A stretch of 62,890 bases of DNA from an uncultured Clostridium sp. (GTDB lineage: Bacteria > Bacillota > Clostridia > Oscillospirales > Butyricicoccaceae): positions 1 to 62,890 of the forward strand of contig CANEGK010000007.1 in assembly GCA_947427035.1 (NCBI GenBank), written 5' to 3'. How positions within the stretch are numbered: the stretch's first letter is position 1; each line of letters begins with the position of its first letter. This document shows, in pieces, positions 45,477-53,552 of the stretch. Under the pieces are notes generated by a model. That model made no database searches and was not told where the DNA came from. It saw only the letters and a list, made by a program, of their open reading frames with translations. The translations under genes and the position numbers were made by a program.

Positions 45477-46639
45477 TGCCCCTGCGTGTAAACCCGGCGC
45501 TGTGCGCCGGATGCGGCCTGTGCGTGCGCACCTGCGCCAGCGGCGCGCTGCAAATGGCCGGCAAACGCCTTATCATCGACGACGGCAAATGCGTTTTATG
45601 CGGCATCTGCGCGCAGAGCTGCCCGAAGCAGGCGCTCTTTATCGAGCGGCAGGCCTCCGCTGCACGGCGGGAACAGGACGGCTCCGGCGTGTGGGTTTTT
45701 GCCGAACGCGCGGGCAAAATGCTGCCCGTCGCTCTGGAGCTGACCGGCCGGGCCCGCGCTCTGGCCGATCGGCGCAAAAGCGCTGTCACCGCTCTTTTGC
45801 CGCGGGGGACGCAGGATGAAGCCAACCAGCTGATTGCCGCCGGAGCTGACCGTGTTTTCTTGTGCCCCAGCCCCTTTCTGCGCGACCGGCTTGACGCCCC
45901 CTACGCCGACTGGATCTCCAATCTCGTCTTGAAAGAAAAGCCCGAGATTCTCCTTTTTGGCGCGACCGGCTTTGGCCGCTCGCTGGCGCCGCGCGTCGCC
46001 GCGCGGCTGGGCGCCGGACTGACCGCCGACTGCACCGGACTTGACATCGACCCTGAAACAGGTCTTCTTTTACAGACCCGCCCCGCCTTTGGCGGCAACC
46101 TGATGGCGACCATCGTTTCGCCCCATCACCGCCCGCAGATGGCGACCGTGCGCCCCGGCGTTCTGCCCGCCCCTGTGCCCGATCCCGGCCGAACGGGCGA
46201 GATCGCGCTGCTCGACGGCCCTGAAAAGGCCGGGCTGGTGGAAATCATCGAACAGACGGCGCGCGAAAAAAGCGCCGGCATCGCCCAGGCCGACGTCATC
46301 GTCACGGCCGGACGGGGCATCGGCCCGCGCAAAAACCTGGCGCTTGTGCAGGAGCTGGCTGATAAGCTGGGCGGGCAGATGGGCGTTTCACGCCCGCTCG
46401 TCGACATGGGCTGGGCCGGGCGCGAATGCCAGATAGGGCAGACGGGAACCGCCGTATCGCCGCGGCTGCTGCTCGCCTTCGGCGTTTCGGGCGCCATTCA
46501 GCACCTGGCCGGCATGGGCAACGCAAAAACCGTCGTCGCCGTCAACACGGATCCCGACGCGCCGATTTTTTCCGCGGCCGACTACAAGGTGGTCGGCGAC
46601 GCCGCCGAGATCCTTCACGCCCTGTTGGAGCGGCTTTAA
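45476..46639 (+). CDS. etfA: Electron transfer flavoprotein alpha subunit with N-terminal 2[4Fe-4S] domain
   Basis: A 387-residue EtfA carrying an N-terminal ferredoxin domain with two CxxCxxCxxxC motifs (Cys10/13/16/20 and Cys39/42/45/49). The EtfA core follows, with the FAD-binding C-terminal part (VTAGRGIGPRKN, GQTGTAVSPRLLLAFGVSGAIQH, VAVNTDPDAPIF). The ferredoxin extension is a feature of Etfs in ferredoxin-dependent confurcating complexes. The start ATG at 45476 overlaps the etfB stop (TGATG). Confidence 0.92.
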   Translation: MPLRVNPALCAGCGLCVRTCASGALQMAGKRLIIDDGKCVLCGICAQSCPKQALFIERQASAARREQDGSGVWVFAERAGKMLPVALELTGRARALADRRKSAVTALLPRGTQDEANQLIAAGADRVFLCPSPFLRDRLDAPYADWISNLVLKEKPEILLFGATGFGRSLAPRVAARLGAGLTADCTGLDIDPETGLLLQTRPAFGGNLMATIVSPHHRPQMATVRPGVLPAPVPDPGRTGEIALLDGPEKAGLVEIIEQTAREKSAGIAQADVIVTAGRGIGPRKNLALVQELADKLGGQMGVSRPLVDMGWAGRECQIGQTGTAVSPRLLLAFGVSGAIQHLAGMGNAKTVVAVNTDPDAPIFSAADYKVVGDAAEILHALLERL

Positions 46640-46671
46640 CCATTCTCTACCTCTTTTTATAGTCCCTGAAG

Positions 46672-46710
46672 GCAAACGGGCGGAGCTTTTGCTCCGCCCG
46701 TTTGCTTTTT
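46672..46710 (+). terminator. Terminator after etfA
   Basis: A 14-bp perfect stem (46672-46685 with 46692-46705, arms GCAAACGGGCGGAG) followed by TTTTT. It also covers the end of the convergent mnmA. Confidence 0.8.
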
Positions 46711-47740
46711 ATCTTTGGATAAATCCGCCGCCCAGAACCCGTCCGTCCGGCGCAAAGAAAACGGCGCTCTGCCCCGGCGAAGGAGCGCGGGCCGGCTGGA
46801 AAAACTCCACCCGGGCCGTTTTCTCCCCTGTGCGGAGGATGCGGGCCGGATAGGTCTTCTTCCCGTGCCGCACCAGCACATCGGCCTCAAACGCGCTTAA
46901 AGCGCCGTATTCCGGCGCCGTCATATAGAGTTCCCCCACCTCTATCTGCGCCCTGTACGGGTCGGAAAGGGCCAAAACAACACGATTTGTTTCCGGCTCG
47001 ATGCGCGTAACGTACAGCCGCCCCTCGGCGGCGACGCCCAGGCCCCGGCGCTGCCCGACGGTATAATGATGAATTCCTCTGTGCCGGCCCAAAACTTTGC
47101 CCTGCTCGTCGACAAAATCGCCGGGCGGCGGGCAAATACCCCGGCTTTCGATATAAGCGGCGTAATCGCCGTCCGGAATAAAACAGATTTCCATGCTGTC
47201 CGGCTTTTCACTGATTGCAAGGCCGGCCCTTTGGGCCTGGGCGCGGATGTCCGCCTTGCTCTTTTCATTGCCAAGCGGCAGAAGGAGCCGCGCCAGCCAT
47301 TCGACGGGCAGGCGGTACAGCATGTAGGCCTGGTCGTTTCCGGCCGGCGAGCGGTACAGGGCGGGCACACCATCCGGCGTGCGCCCGACGCGCGCATAAT
47401 GCCCGGTTGCGACAAACTGTGCGCCCAGCCTGTCGGCCACGTCAAACAGCAGCCGAAACTTGACGGCGGGGTTACACAGCACGCAGGGAATCGGCGTCCT
47501 GCCGTGCAGATACCCTTCGATAAAGGGGGCGATGACTTCGCGCTCCAGCTCCCGCTCCATATCGACGCTCAAAAAATCAATGCCGAGCGCGTCGGCCGTG
47601 CGGCGCGCGTCGGCATCGACATGCCCGCCGCGGGACAGGAAGACTCCGGTGACGGCAAAGCCCTGATCGCGCAGCATGGCCGCCGTGCAGGCCGAATCAA
47701 CCCCGCCGGAAAGGCCGAGCACCACCGCTTTTTCATTCAT
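46709..47740 (-). CDS. mnmA: tRNA-specific 2-thiouridylase MnmA
   Basis: Inserts sulfur at U34 of Glu, Lys and Gln tRNAs. The 343-residue protein has the PP-loop GLSGGVDS at residues 9-16, a nucleophilic-Cys region IPCVLCNPAVKF, the second catalytic Cys in SMEICFIPDGDY, and HHYTVGQRRGLG. The long upstream open frame is rejected because GGAGGAAAACAGAA precedes the ATG at 47740. It needs a cysteine desulfurase as sulfur donor; an IscS-like gene lies at the right end of the window. Confidence 0.94.
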   Translation of the reverse strand: MNEKAVVLGLSGGVDSACTAAMLRDQGFAVTGVFLSRGGHVDADARRTADALGIDFLSVDMERELEREVIAPFIEGYLHGRTPIPCVLCNPAVKFRLLFDVADRLGAQFVATGHYARVGRTPDGVPALYRSPAGNDQAYMLYRLPVEWLARLLLPLGNEKSKADIRAQAQRAGLAISEKPDSMEICFIPDGDYAAYIESRGICPPPGDFVDEQGKVLGRHRGIHHYTVGQRRGLGVAAEGRLYVTRIEPETNRVVLALSDPYRAQIEVGELYMTAPEYGALSAFEADVLVRHGKKTYPARILRTGEKTARVEFFQPARAPSPGQSAVFFAPDGRVLGGGFIQR

Positions 47741-47961
47741 TTCTGTTTTCCTCCCGCAGCCTTTTCCGCCATTGTACCCCAAAATCCGCAGCGCCGCAAC
47801 TGCAAAACCCCCTTTTTGCTGCGCGGGAGTTTTCGGTTTTTCCAGCAGAGCCCATGCGTTACAAACAGTGTCCAAACCTGTATTTTGTTGTTCTTGAGCG
47901 ACAAATCCCAATGAAGGAAAAGAATATTATTTGTTGAAAAGGGGGAAAATGCGCTTTTCTC
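47741..47961. other. Intergenic region upstream of mnmA and the amino-acid ABC operon
   Basis: The first 221 bases of a 306-base gap. No gene is recognisable on either strand. In particular, the ribosomal protein gene rpmH, usual beside dnaA in this phylum, is not here. Confidence 0.4.
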
Positions 47962-47990
47962 TTTACATCACTTTTCTAATATGCTAAAAT
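47962..47990 (+). promoter_or_regulatory. Promoter of the amino-acid ABC operon
   Basis: TTTACA (47962-47967) and TAAAAT (47985-47990) with a 17-base spacer, 56 bases before the binding-protein ATG. Confidence 0.6.
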
Positions 47991-48046
47991 GCAAAAGCAT
48001 TCCGGATCAGTCGGAGGCAAACTGAAAATTGGGAGGATCCGCAACA

Positions 48047-48904
48047 ATGAAAAAAGTACTGTCTTTTGTCATGGCTCTGGCCATGTGCCTGGCCCTGGCC
48101 GCCTGCGGCGGGAACGGCAGCCAGAATCAAACCAGCCAGCCCGGTTCCGGTCAGCAGGCCGGCGACAGCGATTTGGCCTATATCAAGGCCAACGGCAAAA
48201 TGATCATCGGCTACACCGTGTATGAACCCATGAATTACACCGACGCCGAGGGCAATCTCACCGGTTTTGACACCGAGCTGGCCCGGGCGGTCTGTGAAAA
48301 GCTGGGCGTAGAGCCCGAGTTTGTCATCATCAATTGGGACACCAAGGAGACTGCTCTGGCGGCCAAGGACATCGACTGCATCTGGAACGGTATGACCCTG
48401 GACGCCGACAGAGAGGCCAACATGGCCTGTACCGCCCCTTATGTTAAAAACGCCCAGGTGGTCGTGGTGAAGGACAGCTTTGATTATACCGATACCTCAT
48501 CCCTGATCGGCGCTGTCGTGTGCGCCGAAATCGGCTCTGCCGGCGAAATACAGATCAAAGGCAGTGGGGAAGAGGGAACGGAGGACTGGGTCGCTCCCGA
48601 ATCCAACCTGGCGCAGGCGGAGTATGTGGGCAAGGGCGTGCAGACCGACTGCCTGCTGGAGGTCAAGGCGGGCACCGCCGACGCCGCGGTGCTGGATATG
48701 ACGCTGGCCAACTCCATGACTGGCGAAGGAACCAACTACAGCGACCTGAAAATTGTGGATTATCTGGATGAAGAAAGCTACGGCGTGGCCTTTCGAAAGG
48801 GCAGCGACGTGCGCGACGAGGTCAATGCGATTTTTACCGATCTGGTGTCCGAAGGCGCAATGCAGACTCTGGCCGACAAATACGGTTTGGAGCTGGCGGA
48901 CTGA
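48047..48904 (+). CDS. Polar amino-acid ABC transporter substrate-binding lipoprotein
   Basis: A 285-residue family 3 solute-binding lipoprotein. The signal peptide ends in LAAC with Cys20 as lipid anchor. The mature domain has YTVYEPMNYTDAEGNLTGFD and ELARAVCEKLGVEPEF, hallmarks of polar amino-acid binders, and ends with EGAMQTLADKYGLE. GGGAGGATCCGCAAC precedes the ATG. The permease and ATPase genes follow. The specific amino acid (cystine, glutamine or other) is not determined. Confidence 0.9.
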   Translation: MKKVLSFVMALAMCLALAACGGNGSQNQTSQPGSGQQAGDSDLAYIKANGKMIIGYTVYEPMNYTDAEGNLTGFDTELARAVCEKLGVEPEFVIINWDTKETALAAKDIDCIWNGMTLDADREANMACTAPYVKNAQVVVVKDSFDYTDTSSLIGAVVCAEIGSAGEIQIKGSGEEGTEDWVAPESNLAQAEYVGKGVQTDCLLEVKAGTADAAVLDMTLANSMTGEGTNYSDLKIVDYLDEESYGVAFRKGSDVRDEVNAIFTDLVSEGAMQTLADKYGLELAD

Positions 48905-49015
48905 CAGGCCGGTATTTGCCATAAGGCAGGGGAAGGCCCTTTCCTTATGGACTGTTTTAAAAAATATTGCTCGATGGATAGAGCCGAAAGAATGTTGCAG
49001 GGAGGCTAAGCTCGT

Positions 49016-49669
49016 ATGTCTGCGATTTTTTTGCGCCTGACACAGGCGTTTCTTGTCAATAACGTCCGGCTTTTTGCCCTGACGCTGCTTTTTGCCGTAC
49101 CGCTGGGGCTGGTCATCGCCTTCGGCTCTATGAGCCGATTCAAACTCCTGGCCTGGCCGATCAAAATTTTTGTCTGGATTGCGCGGGGAACGCCCTTAAT
49201 GCTTCAGATTCTGGTGATTTACATGGGCCCCGGTCTGGTGGGCATGGCCTTTGGCTGGCCCAGGGGCTACGGCGGCCGGATCGTCGCGGCGGTGGTCACG
49301 TTTTCCATCAACTACGCCTGCTATTTTTCCGAAATTTATCGGGGCGGCATCCAGTCTATTCCCCGGGGGCAGTATGAAGCGGGCCAGGTGCTGGGCATGA
49401 CCAAAAGGCAGATTTTCTTTCGAGTCACCCTGCTCCAGCTGATCAAACGCATTGTGCCGCCCATGGGCAACGAAATCATCACCCTGGTTAAGGACACCGC
49501 TCTGGCAAATTACATCTCGGTTCTGGAAATTGTCATGACCGCCAAGGAGTATACTTCATCCGGTCTGATTTGGCCTTTATTCGCCACAGCCTTTTATTTT
49601 CTGGCCTTTGTGGGGGTTTTGACGCTGCTTTTGAGCCGATTTGAGAAAAAACTGGATTATTTTAAGTAA
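49016..49669 (+). CDS. Amino-acid ABC transporter permease
   Basis: A 217-residue permease of the HisM/GlnP type with about five helices. It has the polar-amino-acid permease pattern FVWIARGTPLMLQILVIY and the EAA motif QYEAGQVLGMTKRQIFFRVTL, followed by NEIITLVKDTALANYIS. The ATG follows GGGAGGCTAAGCTCGT. It would form a homodimeric channel with the ATPase encoded 12 bases downstream. Confidence 0.93.
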   Translation: MSAIFLRLTQAFLVNNVRLFALTLLFAVPLGLVIAFGSMSRFKLLAWPIKIFVWIARGTPLMLQILVIYMGPGLVGMAFGWPRGYGGRIVAAVVTFSINYACYFSEIYRGGIQSIPRGQYEAGQVLGMTKRQIFFRVTLLQLIKRIVPPMGNEIITLVKDTALANYISVLEIVMTAKEYTSSGLIWPLFATAFYFLAFVGVLTLLLSRFEKKLDYFK

Positions 49670-49681
49670 GGAGAAGCCAGG

Positions 49682-50461
49682 ATGCCTCTTTTGGAAGTGC
49701 ATAATATCGAGAAACACTTCGGCGCAACCCGGGTGCTGGAGAATATCAGCTTTGATTTGGAGCGCGGCCAGGCTTTGGCCGTTATCGGCTCTTCAGGCAG
49801 CGGCAAGACCACCCTGCTGCGCTGTCTCAACTTTCTGGAAACCCCTGATCAGGGGTGCATTAAGGTCAACGGCGAAACCCTTCTGGACGCTTCTTCCCCC
49901 GTCAAACAATGGGACAGGGATGTGCGGAAAAACCGCCTCCACTTTGGGCTGGTGTTCCAATCCTTTCATCTTTTTCCCCAGTATACTGCTTTGGAAAACG
50001 TCACCCTGGCCGTCAAACTTCTGGTCAGGGATCGAGCCGATTTCAAAGCCAACAAAAAGGCCATTTTTGAAGCAATCGATCAAAACGGACAAAGACTTCT
50101 CGACAAGATCGGCCTGGCCGATCGGGCGGGGCATTATCCCCACCAGCTGTCCGGAGGACAGCAGCAGCGGGTGGCTATTGCCCGGGCTTTGGCGCTGAAG
50201 CCGGACATTCTCTGCTTCGACGAGCCCACCTCCGCTCTGGACCCGGAGCTTACCGGCGAGGTGCTCAAGGTCATTCGGGCTTTGGCCGCACAGAAAACCA
50301 CAATGGTCATCGTTACCCATGAAATGGCCTTTGCCCGGGATGTGGCGGATCAGATTTTATTTATGGACCAAGGGTTTATTGTGGAGAAAGGCCCCGCCCG
50401 GCAAGTCATCGACAACCCCCGGCAGGAGCGAACCCGCCGATTTTTGTCAAAATATAGATAA
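49682..50461 (+). CDS. Amino-acid ABC transporter ATPase
   Basis: A 259-residue ATPase of the GlnQ/HisP type. It has Walker A GSSGSGKTT, Q-loop VFQSFHLFPQYTALENV, signature [15 protein letters not shown], Walker B DILCFDEPTSALDPEL and the switch histidine in VIVTHEM. A short insertion (RDRADFKANKKAIFEAIDQN) lies before the signature. AAGGAGAAGCCAGG precedes the ATG. It is the last gene of the three-gene importer operon. Confidence 0.94.
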   Translation: MPLLEVHNIEKHFGATRVLENISFDLERGQALAVIGSSGSGKTTLLRCLNFLETPDQGCIKVNGETLLDASSPVKQWDRDVRKNRLHFGLVFQSFHLFPQYTALENVTLAVKLLVRDRADFKANKKAIFEAIDQNGQRLLDKIGLADRAGHYPHQLSGGQQQRVAIARALALKPDILCFDEPTSALDPELTGEVLKVIRALAAQKTTMVIVTHEMAFARDVADQILFMDQGFIVEKGPARQVIDNPRQERTRRFLSKYR

Positions 50462-50508
50462 CAGAAAACACGGCTTTTTCCTGCCCTGCACCCACACATA
50501 AAAATTTG

Positions 50509-50544
50509 CGTGCGCGTATTAAAAATACGCGCGCGTTTTATTTA
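50509..50544 (+). terminator. Terminator after the amino-acid ABC operon
   Basis: A 12-bp stem with one G-U pair (50509-50520 with 50524-50535), loop AAA, followed by TTTTATTTATTT. It insulates dnaA from the operon. Confidence 0.8.
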
Positions 50545-50572
50545 TTTGAAAAAATATTAATGTATATACTTC

Positions 50573-50601
50573 TTGTGATAAAGGCGAAAATATGCTATAA
50601 T
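50573..50601 (+). promoter_or_regulatory. Promoter of dnaA
   Basis: TTGTGA (50573-50578), a 17-base spacer and a perfect TATAAT (50596-50601) with an upstream TGC extension, about 85 bases before the dnaA start. Confidence 0.65.
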
Positions 50602-50686
50602 GCCTTTATATTGGTGCATTGTGCGCCGTTTTTACTGTTGCGCCAGCGCTCTGCAAATAGTCCCTACAGAGAAAGAGGAGATCGCT

Positions 50687-51985
50687 TTGTACACTCCGTC
50701 GGCTTTGCTTGACGCGATCATAAAAGTTCTTGAACACGATCAGGGCGAAGTCATCGTTTCGACCTGGTTTAACGACGCCGAGGCCATCGCCATCAAAAAC
50801 GGGCGGCTGATCATCTACACGCCCAACGAAGTCAAGCGCGAAACCATGCAGAAATATTACTTTGATAATGTCGCGCGCGCCGCACAGGAGTTAATGGGCG
50901 AGCCTATCGAGCCGCTGTATCTGTGCGGCGAAAACGAGCTGGCTCTTTGGCGGACGGAAAACGACGATTCCGTATACGGGCACTACACTTTCGCCAAATT
51001 TATTGTCGGGCCGAGCAATCGCTTTGCCCATGCTGCGGCTTTGGCTGTCGCCAACAGTCCCGCAGCCGCCTACAATCCCCTTTTTATTTACGGCCAATCA
51101 GGTCTGGGAAAGACCCATCTTTTGTATGCTATCGCCGGCGAACTGCGGCGAAAACACAGCGGTATGCGGGTCGTTTATGTTCGGGGCGACGAGTTTACCA
51201 ATGAACTGGTTTCCGCTATTCAAAACGGCTCGGTCGCCGAGTTCCGCAACAAATACCGACAGGCTGAGCTTTTTCTGGTCGACGATATCCAGTTTATCGC
51301 CGGAAAAATACAGACCCAGGAAGAGTTTTTCCATACCTTCAACACCATGCACGAGGCGGGCCGGCAAATCGTCCTGACCTCTGACCGACCGCCCAAAGAA
51401 ATTCTGACGTTGGAGGAGCGCCTGCGAACCCGTTTTGAATGGGGCCTCCTGGCCGATATTCAGCCCCCGGATCTTGAAACGCGCATGGCCCTTATTTCAG
51501 CCAAAGCGCGCGATCTCAACTTTACATTGGCCCCCAACATCGTTCAATATGTCGCCGAATGCATTCAAAGCAATGTGCGCCAGCTGGAAGGGGCCGTTAA
51601 AAAAATCTACGCTTACCATACGCTGATGGGCCGCGAACTGAGCATGGAAATGGCGGAAGAGGCCATCAGTGATATCTTCCGCGAAAACCCCGGCGCGCAT
51701 CCAACGCCCGAACTTATTCTGCGCGAGGTTTCTTCCTTCTACAGCGTCCCTGTCGAACGCATCCGCGGCACGGCCAAAACACGCGACGTTGTCGGGCCCC
51801 GGCAGGCGGCCATCTATCTGATCCGCGAACTGACCGGTATGTCGCTGCCTGAAATCGGCCGGTTTATGGGCCGCGATCACACAACAGCCCTGTATGCCAT
51901 CAATAAAATCGAAGAACGGCTTAAAAAAGAACCGGATCTTCAAAACGAAATTCAGGACATGAAGCAGAACATACAAAACCGCTGA
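50687..51985 (+). CDS. dnaA: Chromosomal replication initiator DnaA
   Basis: The initiator ATPase that binds DnaA boxes and opens oriC. The 432-residue protein has an N-terminal domain I, the AAA+ domain with Walker A YGQSGLGKTHL and Walker B LFLVDDIQF, and the C-terminal DNA-binding signature LPEIGRFMGRDHTTALYAINKI. The start is a TTG preceded by AGAGGAG; the frame is open further upstream but no better start is seen. It is the first gene of the origin-linked group dnaA-dnaN-yaaA-recF-remB-gyrB. Confidence 0.97.
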   Translation: MYTPSALLDAIIKVLEHDQGEVIVSTWFNDAEAIAIKNGRLIIYTPNEVKRETMQKYYFDNVARAAQELMGEPIEPLYLCGENELALWRTENDDSVYGHYTFAKFIVGPSNRFAHAAALAVANSPAAAYNPLFIYGQSGLGKTHLLYAIAGELRRKHSGMRVVYVRGDEFTNELVSAIQNGSVAEFRNKYRQAELFLVDDIQFIAGKIQTQEEFFHTFNTMHEAGRQIVLTSDRPPKEILTLEERLRTRFEWGLLADIQPPDLETRMALISAKARDLNFTLAPNIVQYVAECIQSNVRQLEGAVKKIYAYHTLMGRELSMEMAEEAISDIFRENPGAHPTPELILREVSSFYSVPVERIRGTAKTRDVVGPRQAAIYLIRELTGMSLPEIGRFMGRDHTTALYAINKIEERLKKEPDLQNEIQDMKQNIQNR

Positions 51986-52035
51986 ACCTGCGGCCCTTTT
52001 CTTCCCCAATGACCTGTGAAAAGGCATAGAATATC

Positions 52036-52190
52036 TGTGTATTATTTCTGCCTGTGAAATTCATGGGAAAACCCATTCGTTTGCACACACCGTGTTGTGG
52101 ACGCCAAACCCCTTGAAACGACATTGTTTGACGGCATCATCCACATTTTCACAGGCTCTATAACTACTACTAAAAAAACTAAAATCAGTA
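52036..52190 (+). other. Probable oriC: DnaA boxes and DnaA-trio-like unwinding element
   Basis: The 226-base dnaA-dnaN gap contains imperfect DnaA boxes TGTGTATTA (52036-52044), TCATCCACA (52137-52145) and ATTTTCACA (52145-52153). A short GC segment GGCTC follows, then TATAACTACTACTAAAA and more A/T-rich DNA up to about 52190. The CTA repeats, read as 3'-GAT-5' on the other strand, match the DnaA-trio arrangement known from Bacillus oriC (box, GC clamp, trios). Placement between dnaA and dnaN supports this. Confidence 0.7.
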
Positions 52191-52211
52191 AACCCCGAAA
52201 GGAGCAGACTT

Positions 52212-53321
52212 ATGCGTTTTTCCTGTGAAAAATCCCTTTTAAATGACGCAATCTCCGTCTGTATACATGCCGTTGCCTCAAAAAGCTCGATCCCTGCGCT
52301 TGAAGGAATCCTGATCACCGCAAAATCCAACGTCAGCATGTGCGGCTATAACTTCAAAACAGCCATTCAAAAAAGTTTTGACGCCGATGTTACGGAAACC
52401 GGCGTCGCCGTCATCAACGCCCGTGTGTTTTCCGATATCGTCCGCAAACTGCCTGACGACATCATCGAAATCTCAATCGACGAAAAACTGATGACCACTA
52501 TCAAATGCGGCGCATCTGAATTTAACATTATGGCGACCCCTGCCGAAGAATACCCGGAGCTGCCTGACGTCGATTCCGAAGTGGGCGTCCGCGTCCGCAA
52601 CAGTATGCTGCGCGACATGATTTCACGCACCAGTTTTGCCATTTCAGACAACGAAAACAAACCGATTCATACCGGCTCTCTTTTTGAAGTCGAAGATAAA
52701 TGCCTGACCGTCGTTTCAGTCGACGGCTATCGGCTGGCCGTCCGCCGCGCTGAATGCGAAAATCTGCGTCACGGCGCTTTTCAATTTGTCGTTCCGGGCG
52801 ATACATTGCGGGAGATCTCACGCATTCTGCCCGAAGACGATGAAATGGCCACTATTTGTCCGGAACAAAAACATGCGCTTTTTCAATTCAACGGCACCCT
52901 GGTAACCACCCGGCTTTTAGAAGGCGAATTTCTCAATTACCGCAGCGCCATTCCAACCGACCAGCCTATCAAGCTGGAAATTGACGTCCGTTCGTTCATC
53001 GAAGCGGTTGAGCGCGTTTCGCTTATCATTTCCGAACGTCTCAAAAACCCCGTTCGCTGCCTTTTCGACGGAGCCAGCCTCAAATTGTCCTGCATCACGG
53101 CGCTGGGCCGCTCTTATGACGAGGTCGCCATTCCCGACTGCCCCGAACCGATTGAAATCGGTTTTAACAATCGCTATTTGCTTGACGCGCTCAAAGCGGT
53201 CGACAACGAAACCTGTATTCTCGAGCTGAAAAGCGGTCTTTCCCCCTGTGTGCTCCGGCCGGTTGAAGGGAACGATTTTACCTATCTTGTCCTGCCTGTC
53301 CGCCTGAAAGCCGGTGAATAA
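52212..53321 (+). CDS. dnaN: DNA polymerase III beta sliding clamp
   Basis: Ring-shaped processivity clamp, 369 residues, three repeats of the clamp fold. It begins MRFSCEKSLLNDAI, has VDGYRLAVRRAE in the middle and ends YLVLPVRLK, the usual C-terminal pattern. The ATG has AAGGAGCAGACTT upstream. The downstream yaaA ATG touches its stop codon. Confidence 0.97.
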   Translation: MRFSCEKSLLNDAISVCIHAVASKSSIPALEGILITAKSNVSMCGYNFKTAIQKSFDADVTETGVAVINARVFSDIVRKLPDDIIEISIDEKLMTTIKCGASEFNIMATPAEEYPELPDVDSEVGVRVRNSMLRDMISRTSFAISDNENKPIHTGSLFEVEDKCLTVVSVDGYRLAVRRAECENLRHGAFQFVVPGDTLREISRILPEDDEMATICPEQKHALFQFNGTLVTTRLLEGEFLNYRSAIPTDQPIKLEIDVRSFIEAVERVSLIISERLKNPVRCLFDGASLKLSCITALGRSYDEVAIPDCPEPIEIGFNNRYLLDALKAVDNETCILELKSGLSPCVLRPVEGNDFTYLVLPVRLKAGE

Positions 53322-53552
53322 ATGTTTCACGGGGAACAAAACGTAGCCATTTCCACCCCCTTTATCAAACTCGACAGCCTTTTAAAGCTGTCCGGCCTTT
53401 GTATGACAGGCGGAGAGGCCAAAATGCTCATCACAGAAAAAAATGTGCTTGTCAATGGGGAGGCCTGTACGCAGCGCGGCCGGAAAATCATGCCGGGCGA
53501 CCGGGTTCAATGCCTTGGCCGGACTCTTTTGGTGACGCAGGATGCGCCTTGA
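53322..53552 (+). CDS. yaaA: S4-domain RNA-binding protein YaaA
   Basis: A small 76-residue protein with a single S4 domain (FIKLDSLLKLSGLCMTGGEAKMLI, then VLVNGEACTQRGRKIMPGD). It is always found between dnaN and recF in Firmicutes and is thought to bind ribosomal RNA. Its ATG immediately follows the dnaN stop, and its end overlaps recF by 11 bases, so expression is coupled to both. Confidence 0.92.
   Translation: MFHGEQNVAISTPFIKLDSLLKLSGLCMTGGEAKMLITEKNVLVNGEACTQRGRKIMPGDRVQCLGRTLLVTQDAP

Noticed and set aside
50462..50686. A second half of oriC upstream of dnaA
   Set aside because: Only a terminator and the dnaA promoter are clear; no convincing DnaA boxes are seen there.
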